From: UBA1447 sp964627535
GTDB taxonomy: Bacteria; Bacillota; Clostridia; Oscillospirales; Acutalibacteraceae
NCBI GenBank assembly: GCA_964627535.1
Contig: CAZVJW010000004.1
Location: 65,275 to 129,274 of the forward strand
Direction: 5' to 3'
DNA length: 64,000 bases
A program made the position numbers and the translations under genes. The notes under the pieces were generated by a model. It searched no databases. It was not told where the DNA came from and was given only the letters and a program-made list of their open reading frames with translations. Each line of letters begins with the position of its first letter. Positions within the stretch are counted from its first letter, which is position 1. Positions 53,854 through 62,582 of the stretch are shown piece by piece.

Positions 53854-56592
53854 ATGTTAAACAGAAAGCGGATATTTTGTATATTTATAACACTGGTTAT
53901 GCTTGTTCCCTTGGGACCGTGGTCGTCATTCAAGGCATCTGCGGCATATTCAGGAGTATTTCAATTTGATGAAAACGGAAAATTTACCGTTATGCAAATT
54001 GCAGACACTCAGGACAATCAAAATCCATATGAAAGGGTTATTGCCGCGATTACGGATTCTATAGCAAGATACCATCCCGATCTGGTTGTGTTTACCGGTG
54101 ATAATGTTATTGAAACAATCGTAACAAATTCAAATTTTGAAACCGCTATCAATAAAATTCTTGCTCCGTTGAATGCCACCGGTACGAAATTTGCGGTTAC
54201 TTTCGGCAATCATGATGATGAGGGCGTCGGAGCTCCAAACAAAACAAACCAATACAGTTATTTTAAGTCCGTTGGCGGAAGCAATTTTGTTGATCATGAT
54301 GTTAATTCTCTCGACGGAGTGGGAAGCGGTGTTATTCCGATATACCCGTACGGCCAGTCAAGCGGCACGCCTGCTTATCAGGTTTATCTGATGGATTCAG
54401 GAAGCGACCAGTCATCGGGTTCATATGATTGCCCTTATACAAACCAACTTGATTATTACATTCAAAGGAGCCTGACCTTTCCAACCGTTCCTTCATTATG
54501 GTTTCAGCATGTTATTGTACCGGATATTTATTCGGAGTGTATGACAACCGCAAATACCGGCGGCGGCGTTTCATTTAAAGGCAGCGGGTCGCCATTCAGT
54601 GATAATACATGGTATATTAATCCTTCCAAAATAAACTGGGCAAGGTGTTCATCAACGTCACTTGCGGATGTTTACAACGAAGCGCCCGCATGTGCAAATT
54701 TGTCGTTATATCAATCAGCGGCTCACCGTTCTTCTCCGTCATACGGCAGTAAAACGCTTTATGAGGCTTGGAATACTTACGGCAACTTAAAGGGCGCATA
54801 TTTCGGTCATGACCACTTGAATGAATTTACATGCACAACGGATGACGGTATTGACCTTGGTTATGGCGAGTGCACAAATCTCTATAAAACACTTGGTGTT
54901 TACGCTTATAATGACGATAATCCGGGTGTAAGCATCTATCAGCTTTCAGCGGACGGATCCTACACCAACCAATATGTTGCGGAAAGTGATTTGGCAATTC
55001 CGGCTGTTGACCCTTCTGCGCCGACCGGCGGCACATTCCGCGTTCATGCAGTAACATTGCCAAATGCTTTTGGAAGAACCGACTGTGGAACATATGACGA
55101 TGTTTGCATCTATTTTTTTAACTATCAAAATCCTGCAAATAATGCTGTCGATTATCTGTATAAGTCGCAAACGATTAACGGTGTTGCGCATGGTGGTAAT
55201 GATGAATGGACAACACTGTTAAATGTACCGGGCCCGATCAAGGATTGGAAAAGTTTCCAAATACGAAAAACAGGCGGAACCGATGATTGGTGCTGTGACT
55301 ATTGGAACTTATACTATACGCCGTTAGGCGGTTCGGAAGTGCTTTTGGGGGGTTATAACGGCAGCGGTAATGATTGGTTTAAAAACAATCCATCTTCCGA
55401 GCAGGTTAATACACCCTGGTTTTCAGACAGCAGCCGCACGGTCACTTTTAACGGTAACGGAGCTGACGGCGGCACAACAGCTTCGCAGGATATTGTATAC
55501 GGCACCGCTGATTTCTTAAAATCCAACGGGTTTACAAAAACAGGATACACTTTCGCGGGCTGGTCAACAACATCGACCGGCGAGGTCTCTTATGCGAACA
55601 AAGCAAAATTCCAAATGGGGACAGCCAATTCTACCCTTTATGCAAAGTGGACAGCTAATGTATACAATGTGGGTTATAACGGTAACGGAAGCGATGGGGG
55701 TTCCACATCAAGTTCGGTTCATACTTATAATACGGCAAAAACTCTGACCGTAAACGGATATATAAAAACCGGCTATACTTTCGCGGGGTGGGCGACAAAA
55801 GAAGACGGTGGAATCACATTTACAGACGGTCAAATAGTATCCAATATTGCGAAAAGCGGCTCTGTGTTGCTTTATGCCGTTTGGACACCTAATGTATATA
55901 CGGTGGAATATTACAGCAATGAAAGTGACGGGGGTTCGACGGCGAACTCATTGCATACCTATAATGCTGCGCAAGCTCTTACCTGCAATGGTTTTACTAA
56001 AACGGGGTATTCGTTTTCCGGCTGGGCAGCCAGCGTCGGCGGGCCGGTTGTTTATCAGAACGGACAGGAAATAATAAACCTTGCGACAGGCGGAACTTTA
56101 ATACTATATGCCGTATGGAGTAAAGATCCGGTATTTCTTGCCAAGGGCGGTGAAGCGGAAACGGTGTTTGATCCCGCCGGTAATTTCATTTATGGCCTTG
56201 AACAGGGGCTGACAAAAGATGAGTTTGAGAGCGATTTTGTTAATATATCGGGTTTTGCAAGGCTTGTTTATACGTACGCAAACGGCAGCTTTGGGACAGG
56301 TACAAAGGTTGAGCTTGTTGACAATATAACGAACGAGGTTGTACAGACTTATTACATTGTCATTTTCGGCGATTTTAACGGCGACGGCAGTATTGACAGC
56401 AATGATGAGGGATTGATTAAGGATACCGCGAATTATATGTATCCTGCTTTGGACACTGAAAAGGATGCTGCTTTTTTCAAAGCAGGGGATGTTTACCGTG
56501 ACGGTGTTATTGACGAAAACGATGCCTGTGTTATTCTGAATTCGTCAAACTATTTGCATCAGATAAACCAGATTACCGGTACGGCACCATAA
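53854..56592 (+). CDS. Secreted metallophosphoesterase with PLAT-like domain, 3 B-repeats and dockerin
   Basis: A 912-residue paralogue of the preceding protein. Signal peptide 1-30 (ending KASAAYS). Phosphoesterase domain about 30-375 with IADTQ, FTGDN, FGNHDDEG, WFQHVIVPD and YFGHDHLNEF. Residues about 385-525 form a different domain, Trp- and Cys-rich, with DDVCIYFF and DDWCCDYWNLYY; its outline recalls PLAT/LH2 lipid- or protein-binding domains, with low certainty. Three B-repeats (about 526-755) follow, then the conserved module (GTGTKVELVDN) and dockerin (839-909) with DFNGDGSIDSND and DVYRDGVIDEND loops. ACGGAGG lies 7 bases before ATG 53854. Confidence 0.86.
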   Translation: MLNRKRIFCIFITLVMLVPLGPWSSFKASAAYSGVFQFDENGKFTVMQIADTQDNQNPYERVIAAITDSIARYHPDLVVFTGDNVIETIVTNSNFETAINKILAPLNATGTKFAVTFGNHDDEGVGAPNKTNQYSYFKSVGGSNFVDHDVNSLDGVGSGVIPIYPYGQSSGTPAYQVYLMDSGSDQSSGSYDCPYTNQLDYYIQRSLTFPTVPSLWFQHVIVPDIYSECMTTANTGGGVSFKGSGSPFSDNTWYINPSKINWARCSSTSLADVYNEAPACANLSLYQSAAHRSSPSYGSKTLYEAWNTYGNLKGAYFGHDHLNEFTCTTDDGIDLGYGECTNLYKTLGVYAYNDDNPGVSIYQLSADGSYTNQYVAESDLAIPAVDPSAPTGGTFRVHAVTLPNAFGRTDCGTYDDVCIYFFNYQNPANNAVDYLYKSQTINGVAHGGNDEWTTLLNVPGPIKDWKSFQIRKTGGTDDWCCDYWNLYYTPLGGSEVLLGGYNGSGNDWFKNNPSSEQVNTPWFSDSSRTVTFNGNGADGGTTASQDIVYGTADFLKSNGFTKTGYTFAGWSTTSTGEVSYANKAKFQMGTANSTLYAKWTANVYNVGYNGNGSDGGSTSSSVHTYNTAKTLTVNGYIKTGYTFAGWATKEDGGITFTDGQIVSNIAKSGSVLLYAVWTPNVYTVEYYSNESDGGSTANSLHTYNAAQALTCNGFTKTGYSFSGWAASVGGPVVYQNGQEIINLATGGTLILYAVWSKDPVFLAKGGEAETVFDPAGNFIYGLEQGLTKDEFESDFVNISGFARLVYTYANGSFGTGTKVELVDNITNEVVQTYYIVIFGDFNGDGSIDSNDEGLIKDTANYMYPALDTEKDAAFFKAGDVYRDGVIDENDACVILNSSNYLHQINQITGTAP

Positions 56593-56634
56593 ATTAAACC
56601 GGGGATATTATTTATTCTGCGGGTACGAAAACCA

Positions 56635-56663
56635 GGCGGCGGAAGCGTTATGCGGAAGCCGCC
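56635..56663 (+). terminator. Hairpin after the 912-aa gene
   Basis: GGCGGC and GCCGCC pair around GGAAGCGTTATGCGGAA, followed by ATAATTATTTTTG. It shares the GCGGCGGAAGC core with the hairpins after the neighbouring paralogues. Confidence 0.6.
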
Positions 56664-56675
56664 ATAATTATTTTT

Positions 56676-56697
56676 GTTAGGGTTTTATGAGTAATTA
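56676..56697 (-). repeat. End fragment of element B
   Basis: The reverse complement TAATTACTCATAAAACCCTA matches the first 20 bases inside intact B copies. It stops exactly where element A2 begins, so A2 probably inserted into or replaced the rest of a B element. Confidence 0.6.
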
Positions 56698-56853
56698 TAC
56701 TAATCGGCGATGAAAAGCGTTGTTAGATTTGCGATGAATTTTTGTGCTGCACAAGGCGGATGACGATGCTTTGCTGTCGCAAGGCAAGGAGGACAACGCA
56801 GTACGGCGCAAAAAAGACCGCAAAGATTCAATGCGTTTTATCGGTGGTTAGTA
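56698..56853 (-). repeat. Dispersed element A, copy 2 (156 bp)
   Basis: Inverted, near-identical copy of 2991-3146 with the same length and ends (TACTAATCGGCGAT, GGTGGTTAGTA). An open frame in copy 1 is stopped early here by base changes, which argues against coding. The following 56854-57060 is AT-rich and carries an extended -10 (TGTTAAAAT at 56989-56997). Confidence 0.85.
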
Positions 56854-57060
56854 TTTGTATAATCTGCTCATTGAAATATAAAAACATTGGAATTATTGGA
56901 AATTTTCCGGTAAGTTATTATTGCCATTAACACACGATGGATTAATGCGCATTTTATTACACTTAATAATATTAAACTCAAGGATGTGTGTTAAAATTAA
57001 ATTGGTTTATTCTTTCGTTTGGTATTCAGCTTTGTATTTAAATAAAACGGAGGCTAATTT

Positions 57061-59790
57061 ATGTCAAGAAAAATGCGTGTGTTATCTATAATTATGGTGT
57101 TGACGATGCTTGCGACACTTGCGCCTTGGTCATCCATAAAGTCATCAGCGGCATTTACCGGCGCGCTTCAATTTGACGCAAACGGAAAGTTTACGGTGAT
57201 GCAGGTGGCGGACATACAAACCAATACAAGTGTGCCCGCAAGGGTTGTCGCGGCGATATCTAATAATATAAACCGCTACCACCCCGACCTCGTTGTTTTT
57301 ACGGGTGATAATATTTATGAGGGTATAAGCTCGGTTTCAAATTTTCAAACCGCTGTTAATTCTTTTCTCTCACCATTAATATCCACCAACACGAAATTTG
57401 CTGTTACCTTCGGCAATCATGATTCTGACGGTTCCGGTGGCAGTTTATTAAGTCAATACACTTATTACGGAACTAAAGGCGGAAGTCTTTTTATCGATCA
57501 GGATGTTCCTGCTCTCACCGGGGACGCCAGCGGCGTTATTCCTATATATGCAAACGGTCAAACAAGCGGTACACCGGCATTTGATGTCTATGTGATGGAT
57601 TCCGGGCACAGCCCATCATCCGGCAGTTATGACGGCTGTTATACAAACCAGGTGGATTACTATATTCAAAGAAGCCAAACCTATCCGGATGTTCCTTCGC
57701 TTTGGTTTCAGCATGTCATAGTTCCCGATATAAATACAAGGTGCATGTCAACAACAAATAACGGCACCGGAGTTTCAAAAGGCGGTTTATACATTGACAA
57801 TGCCAGAATAAATTATACAAGGTCATCATCAACCTCGATGGCTGATATATATAAGGAAGCAACATGTCCGCCAAATACGTCGGTCTATGAATCTGCCGCT
57901 CACCGTTCATCAGCAGCCTACGGCAGTAAAACTCTTTATGAGGCTTGGCGGGATAACGGTAATCTGAAAGGCGCCTATTTCGGCCATGACCATCTGAATG
58001 AATTCACATGTACGACATCCGACGGTATTGACCTCGGATACGGAGAATCAACGACACTGTATAAAACATTGGGTATAGTTAATTACAACGACGGCAATCC
58101 CGGAGTAAGCATTTATGAACTTGACATAAGCGGCACATATACAAACGAATATTCGGCCGAGACAGAAATTGCCAAAGCAATGGTATCCTTTGATTCCAAC
58201 GGCGGAATAGGGACAATGAGGAATCAATTAGTGGCAAAAAGTTCGTCTGCAACCCTTGCCGTAAACTCATTCACAAAAACCGGATATGCTTTTAGCGGCT
58301 GGAACACAGCAGCCAACGGGACGGGCACTTCCTATGTAAACGGAGCTTCTATTAACATCGGTACGACGGATATAACGCTGTATGCCAAATGGATGATAGT
58401 GAATCAAGACCAGGCGGCACCGACGGGTCTCTCAGGAGTTGCACCGACATACTATAATGACGCAACCGGCAGTATTACCGGCACAACCTCGACCATGCAA
58501 TGGTCAACCACTTCCGGCGGCACTTATACCACCTGCGGTACATCTGTTAACGGTTTAACCCCCGGAACCTATTTTGTAAGGAAAACGGCTTATGTGGGAT
58601 ACAACGCTTCACCGGATACGGCCGTCACTGTACCTGTCGGACTGAACAGACCTCAAATCGCACCGACCGACTTAACGGGCGTTACCCCCACATACTACAA
58701 TGACGCAACCGGCAGCATTACCGGCACAACGACAGCGATGCAATGGTCAACCGCTTCCGGCGGAACTTATACCACCTGCGGCACATCTGTTTCCAACTTA
58801 ACCCCCGGAACCTACTATGTTCGGTATACCTCTTACGCCGGCTACAACGCCTCGCCGGATACATCTGTCGCAGTACCTGTTGGACCGAACAGACCTCAAT
58901 CCGCACCGTCAGATTTATTCGGAGTTGCGCCGACCTATTATGGTGACAGCGATGGTAGTATTACCGGAACTACAACGGATATGGAATGGTCAATGACTTC
59001 CGGCGGTACATATACAGCTGTAACAGGCACATCCGTCACCGGCCTTGCAGCCGGCACCTATTATGTGAGGTACGCCGCCACGGCAGGATACGATGAGGGA
59101 ACATACGCTTCCGTCGTTGTTGAGGATGGACCGGTTCATAAAGTGACAATCACATTTAACGCAAACGGCGGCACGGGAAGTACAGGACCGGTTTTAATGA
59201 CAGTCGGTGATGCTCTTTCAGCACCTATTGTTGCCTGGGAAGGCTATATTTTTACCGGTTGGCTTCCGGAAGTTCCGGAGGAATGTCCTTCTGCCGATAC
59301 GTTATATGTTGCGCAGTGGAAACCCCCGGTAACTTTTGAAACCGCAGCAGGTTCAACAACAGTTATTGATGGCGACTTAAATTTTATCTACGGTCTTAAA
59401 CCCGGAATAACACAAACCGAATTCGAAAGCAGTTATATTATTACCCCAAGCTCTGCAAAGCTTGTCTATACATATGTAAACGGTAACTTTGGAACTGGTA
59501 CTAAGGTTGAACTTGTTGACAAAATAACGAATGAAATTGCACAAACTTATCAAATTATCATTTTCGGCGATTATAACGGCGACGGCAGTATTGACAGCAA
59601 TGATGAGGGATTGATCATAGATACCGTGAATTATAGGTATACTGCGTTGGGCACTGAACAGGAAAGCGCTTTCTTCATGGCCGGGGATGTCTACCGTGAC
59701 GGTGTGATTGATGAAAACGATGCCTGTATTGTTTTGAATTCCTTAAACGGTTTTTCCCCGATAAATCAAAGCCCCGATACGGCTCCGTGA
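57061..59790 (+). CDS. Secreted metallophosphoesterase with 81-aa tandem repeats and dockerin
   Basis: A 909-residue paralogue. Signal peptide 1-30. Phosphoesterase domain about 30-365 with VADIQ, FTGDN, FGNHDSDG, WFQHVIVPD and YFGHDHLNEF. One full B-repeat (about 370-443) follows. Then come three near-identical units of 81 residues (453-695; core PTYYNDATGSITGTT, GTYTTCGTS, GTYYVRYTSYAGYNASP), which look like small beta-sandwich units. A second, short B-repeat (about 695-757), the conserved module and dockerin (836-906) with DYNGDGSIDSND and DVYRDGVIDEND end the protein. ACGGAGG lies 7 bases before ATG 57061. The dockerin is nearly identical to that of the 912-aa protein, suggesting recent duplication of this pair. 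Confidence 0.86.
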   Translation: MSRKMRVLSIIMVLTMLATLAPWSSIKSSAAFTGALQFDANGKFTVMQVADIQTNTSVPARVVAAISNNINRYHPDLVVFTGDNIYEGISSVSNFQTAVNSFLSPLISTNTKFAVTFGNHDSDGSGGSLLSQYTYYGTKGGSLFIDQDVPALTGDASGVIPIYANGQTSGTPAFDVYVMDSGHSPSSGSYDGCYTNQVDYYIQRSQTYPDVPSLWFQHVIVPDINTRCMSTTNNGTGVSKGGLYIDNARINYTRSSSTSMADIYKEATCPPNTSVYESAAHRSSAAYGSKTLYEAWRDNGNLKGAYFGHDHLNEFTCTTSDGIDLGYGESTTLYKTLGIVNYNDGNPGVSIYELDISGTYTNEYSAETEIAKAMVSFDSNGGIGTMRNQLVAKSSSATLAVNSFTKTGYAFSGWNTAANGTGTSYVNGASINIGTTDITLYAKWMIVNQDQAAPTGLSGVAPTYYNDATGSITGTTSTMQWSTTSGGTYTTCGTSVNGLTPGTYFVRKTAYVGYNASPDTAVTVPVGLNRPQIAPTDLTGVTPTYYNDATGSITGTTTAMQWSTASGGTYTTCGTSVSNLTPGTYYVRYTSYAGYNASPDTSVAVPVGPNRPQSAPSDLFGVAPTYYGDSDGSITGTTTDMEWSMTSGGTYTAVTGTSVTGLAAGTYYVRYAATAGYDEGTYASVVVEDGPVHKVTITFNANGGTGSTGPVLMTVGDALSAPIVAWEGYIFTGWLPEVPEECPSADTLYVAQWKPPVTFETAAGSTTVIDGDLNFIYGLKPGITQTEFESSYIITPSSAKLVYTYVNGNFGTGTKVELVDKITNEIAQTYQIIIFGDYNGDGSIDSNDEGLIIDTVNYRYTALGTEQESAFFMAGDVYRDGVIDENDACIVLNSLNGFSPINQSPDTAP
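58417..59145 (+). repeat. Three tandem 243-bp coding repeats
   Basis: Unit starts are at 58417, 58660 and 58903, exactly 243 bp apart. Units 1 and 2 are very similar at DNA level over long stretches (for example TACTACAATGACGCAACCGG), unit 3 is more diverged. This implies recent in-frame duplication. Confidence 0.88.
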
Positions 59791-59836
59791 AGAGAATAAC
59801 CGCATGAATCATTGCTTTTCGGACACAATAAAGATT

Positions 59837-59877
59837 AAGCGGCGGAAGCATTAAGCGGAAGCCGCTTGTTTATTATA
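59837..59877 (+). terminator. Terminator after the 909-aa gene
   Basis: AAGCGGC and GCCGCTT pair around GGAAGCATTAAGCGGAA, followed by GTTTATTATATTTTT. It has the same core as the hairpins at 53693 and 56635. Confidence 0.7.
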
Positions 59878-60023
59878 TTTTTAAGAGTTGAATTAATAAT
59901 TTATATTGTTGCTTCACATTTATAATAAGAAAAATTTCCGGATAGAAAAATTATTTCATGAAAATGTGTTAAAATAGTACAGTAATATTGTAATTGTGTT
60001 TGTATTTATTGGGAGTAATTATT

Positions 60024-62171
60024 ATGACATGGAAGAAACGCTTTACAAGTTTATTATTAGCGGCTGCGGTTTTTGCAGCATCTGTTCCATGGCAGGCTGT
60101 TATGGTAGGGGCGGCTTACGATGGTGTGTTGCAGTTTGATGCTGACGGCAAATTTACCGTTATGCAGCTTACTGATATTCAGGAGAACAGTGAAGTCGAA
60201 CCCGAAATAATTGATTTGATTACAAAAGCAATAGCCCGTTACAGTCCGGATCTTGTTGTTTTCACCGGCGATAATATCAGAGGCTTCATCAAATCCGACA
60301 GCTTCAAATCCGCAGTCAACCAGTTTCTTGACCCTCTTTTAGCGACAAACACAAAATTTGCGGTTACATTTGGCAATCATGATGACCAGGGTGTTTGGCC
60401 TACAAATCCGGGGACAAGAGAAGAACAATATGCTTATTATAAGTCCAAGGGGGGCAACCTTTTTATTGACCATGATATTCCGGCGCTTGACGGCACTGGC
60501 AGCGGTTCCATACCGGTTTATCCCTTTGGGGAAAGTACGGAGGTTCCCGCGTTTCAAATCTTTTTGATGGACTCCGGCGCTTATATAAATGTCACCCTCG
60601 ATCTGGATGCTGTCAAGACCGGTCAAATTGACTATTATATGGCAACAAACCCAACGGTGCCTTCTTTATGGTTTCAGCATATTCCTGTACCGGATATGTA
60701 TAACTTGCTTACCGAGGTTCCGGCAGGAACAGCGAACTCTTTTGAAGGCAGCCATGACCCTTTTAATAATTATACATGGGCAATGAACACATCATTAATC
60801 GACTGGAAAGCAAGCGGGTCAACAAATATTGCCGATATTTATAAAGAAGCGCCCGGACCGACAAATCTTGATACATATCAGGAATCACAGCACCGTTCCT
60901 CTTTGGCATACGGGAATAAAACCTTATATGAGGCATGGTGTGCAAACGGCAATATGAAAGGCGCTTTTTTCGGTCATAACCATACAAATTCATTTGTAGC
61001 AACAACTGCTGATGGAATAACACTTGGTTATAGCAAAGCGGCGACGCTGCAAGGTTATAACGACGGTGACCCGGGTTGCCGGATTTTTGAGATTGACGAC
61101 AGCGGCAGTTATACGACAATCGGCACAACGCTATCGTCCTTAACCAATTATGCTGTTGGTGACTACACAGCGGTTAACAATGCAATATCTGCTGCCCGGG
61201 TTTTAAAAAACAATATTGCTTATTTCAGAGCTAACAATATTAATGATCCTGCTTATTATAATCCTTCAAGTATGGATATTGGTAACGGGGTTTATTCGCC
61301 GGCATCTTTCGCCGGAGAGGCTGCGATTTTACAATCAGCGATTGATTCTGTTGAACATAACCTTGATATCCGTTCGCAAAGTCTCATCAACTCCTTTGCC
61401 TCGTCTGTATCAACCGCATGGCAGTCGTTAAGCCTAAAATATGCGGATTATTCATCGGTTAATCAAATTGTCAGTTATACAAACGGAACAGAGATTTTAT
61501 CGCCTCCGTTTTACAGCGCAACGCATTCCGGTCAATGGCTGCCGAGGGCATACTACACCGGCGCTACTCTTTCTGCTTGGGATAATGCCATAAATTCTGT
61601 TATAAGAAATCTTAAAATTCCAAGCCAGGTAACAGTGAACAGTTACGCTTCTGTTATGCAAGAAGCATATGATGCACTGAGGTTGAAACCCGAATATGAA
61701 ATTGCGAATATTGAGATATTTACGGGTTCGACAACGGTAATTAATCAGGCCACTCACTTGATATACGGCCTTGAACCGGGGATTACACAAGATGAGTTTG
61801 AAAGCAGGTTTGTTCGGATTTACGGTAATGCGTGCATAATATGCACATCTGCTTCCGATGCATTTGGAACCGGTACAAAAGTTGAACTGGTTGATAACAC
61901 AACGGGCGAAGTTATAGAAGATTATTATATTGTCATCTTTGGTGATGTCAATGGCGACGGAATTATTGGCGGCAGTGACGCGGATATGATTATTGACATC
62001 GGAAATTATGCATTGCCGCAATGGGAACCGGTTGAAGATGCGGCTTTTAACATGGCAGGGGATGTTTTCCTTGATGGTGTTATTGATGAAAACGATTATG
62101 TTGTTATGAATAACGTTCAAAACTATGTACAGCAGATCAATCAAGTTAACGGAAAAGTCTTATACCGCTGA
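60024..62171 (+). CDS. Secreted metallophosphoesterase with helical middle and dockerin, no B-repeats
   Basis: A 715-residue member of the same family. Signal peptide about 1-29 (VMVGAAYD). Phosphoesterase domain about 30-365 with LTDIQ, FTGDN, FGNHDDQG, WFQHIPVPD and FFGHNHTNSF; here the last motif is GHNH rather than GHDH. Residues about 375-555 are helical with two similar halves (each with an AxFAGEAAILQSAID or GATLSAWDNAINSV helix), FIVAR-like. The conserved module (GTGTKVELVDN) and dockerin (640-712) with DVNGDGIIGGSD and DVFLDGVIDEND loops follow. ATG 60024 has GGGAG 9 bases upstream; an in-frame TTG at 59994 has none. An extended -10, TGTTAAAAT, lies at 59967-59975. Confidence 0.86.
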   Translation: MTWKKRFTSLLLAAAVFAASVPWQAVMVGAAYDGVLQFDADGKFTVMQLTDIQENSEVEPEIIDLITKAIARYSPDLVVFTGDNIRGFIKSDSFKSAVNQFLDPLLATNTKFAVTFGNHDDQGVWPTNPGTREEQYAYYKSKGGNLFIDHDIPALDGTGSGSIPVYPFGESTEVPAFQIFLMDSGAYINVTLDLDAVKTGQIDYYMATNPTVPSLWFQHIPVPDMYNLLTEVPAGTANSFEGSHDPFNNYTWAMNTSLIDWKASGSTNIADIYKEAPGPTNLDTYQESQHRSSLAYGNKTLYEAWCANGNMKGAFFGHNHTNSFVATTADGITLGYSKAATLQGYNDGDPGCRIFEIDDSGSYTTIGTTLSSLTNYAVGDYTAVNNAISAARVLKNNIAYFRANNINDPAYYNPSSMDIGNGVYSPASFAGEAAILQSAIDSVEHNLDIRSQSLINSFASSVSTAWQSLSLKYADYSSVNQIVSYTNGTEILSPPFYSATHSGQWLPRAYYTGATLSAWDNAINSVIRNLKIPSQVTVNSYASVMQEAYDALRLKPEYEIANIEIFTGSTTVINQATHLIYGLEPGITQDEFESRFVRIYGNACIICTSASDAFGTGTKVELVDNTTGEVIEDYYIVIFGDVNGDGIIGGSDADMIIDIGNYALPQWEPVEDAAFNMAGDVFLDGVIDENDYVVMNNVQNYVQQINQVNGKVLYR

Positions 62172-62254
62172 AACATAAGAGGTACAATATGGTTATTATA
62201 TTAACGGGTGTGTTTGTTGGTGTAATCCGGAACAATAAATACCTGTGCACTTGA

Positions 62255-62355
62255 TACTAATTACTTATAAAAACCTAACTAAAAAATCCGCATAAAACCC
62301 CACAAATCAAAGCTTTTACTTGGTTTTTTAGAGGTTTTTTAATCATGAATTAGTA
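62255..62355 (+). repeat. Dispersed element B, copy 4 (101 bp)
   Basis: Starts TACTAATTACTTATAAAAAC and ends CATGAATTAGTA; slightly more diverged than copies 2 and 3. It lies between the dockerin gene and its terminator-like hairpin at 62432. Confidence 0.83.
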
Positions 62356-62431
62356 TGAGCAAGTAAATTTTTAAAATAGTATAAAATTGAGGTTTAATTG
62401 AGAAAATATATGAATATTTATCATTGATAAT

Positions 62432-62458
62432 CCGCGGGTAAATACCTGCGGTTTTTTT
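62432..62458 (+). terminator. Terminator before the last gene
   Basis: CCGCGGGTA and TACCTGCGG form a 9-bp stem with one G-T pair, followed by seven T. It would end transcripts from the dockerin gene at 60024, about 260 bases after its stop. Confidence 0.85.
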
Positions 62459-62582
62459 ATTTGGTATTAAAATAAAATAATTTGATTATCCAAAAAATAT
62501 ATGTTAGAATAATGATGTAATACTATAGTCAATTACAGATATTTAATAACAGTATAAATTGTTTTTTATATGGGGGTATTTT

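Noticed and set aside
56742..56930. 62-codon frame across element A2
   Set aside because: It runs out of the repeat into unrelated sequence and has no counterpart in A1.
58417..59145. Regular repeats as a possible CRISPR array
   Set aside because: Units are 243 bp, fully coding and without spacers.
42541..62171. Cohesin or scaffoldin domains among the secreted proteins
   Set aside because: None of the segments shows a cohesin-like pattern; only dockerins were found.
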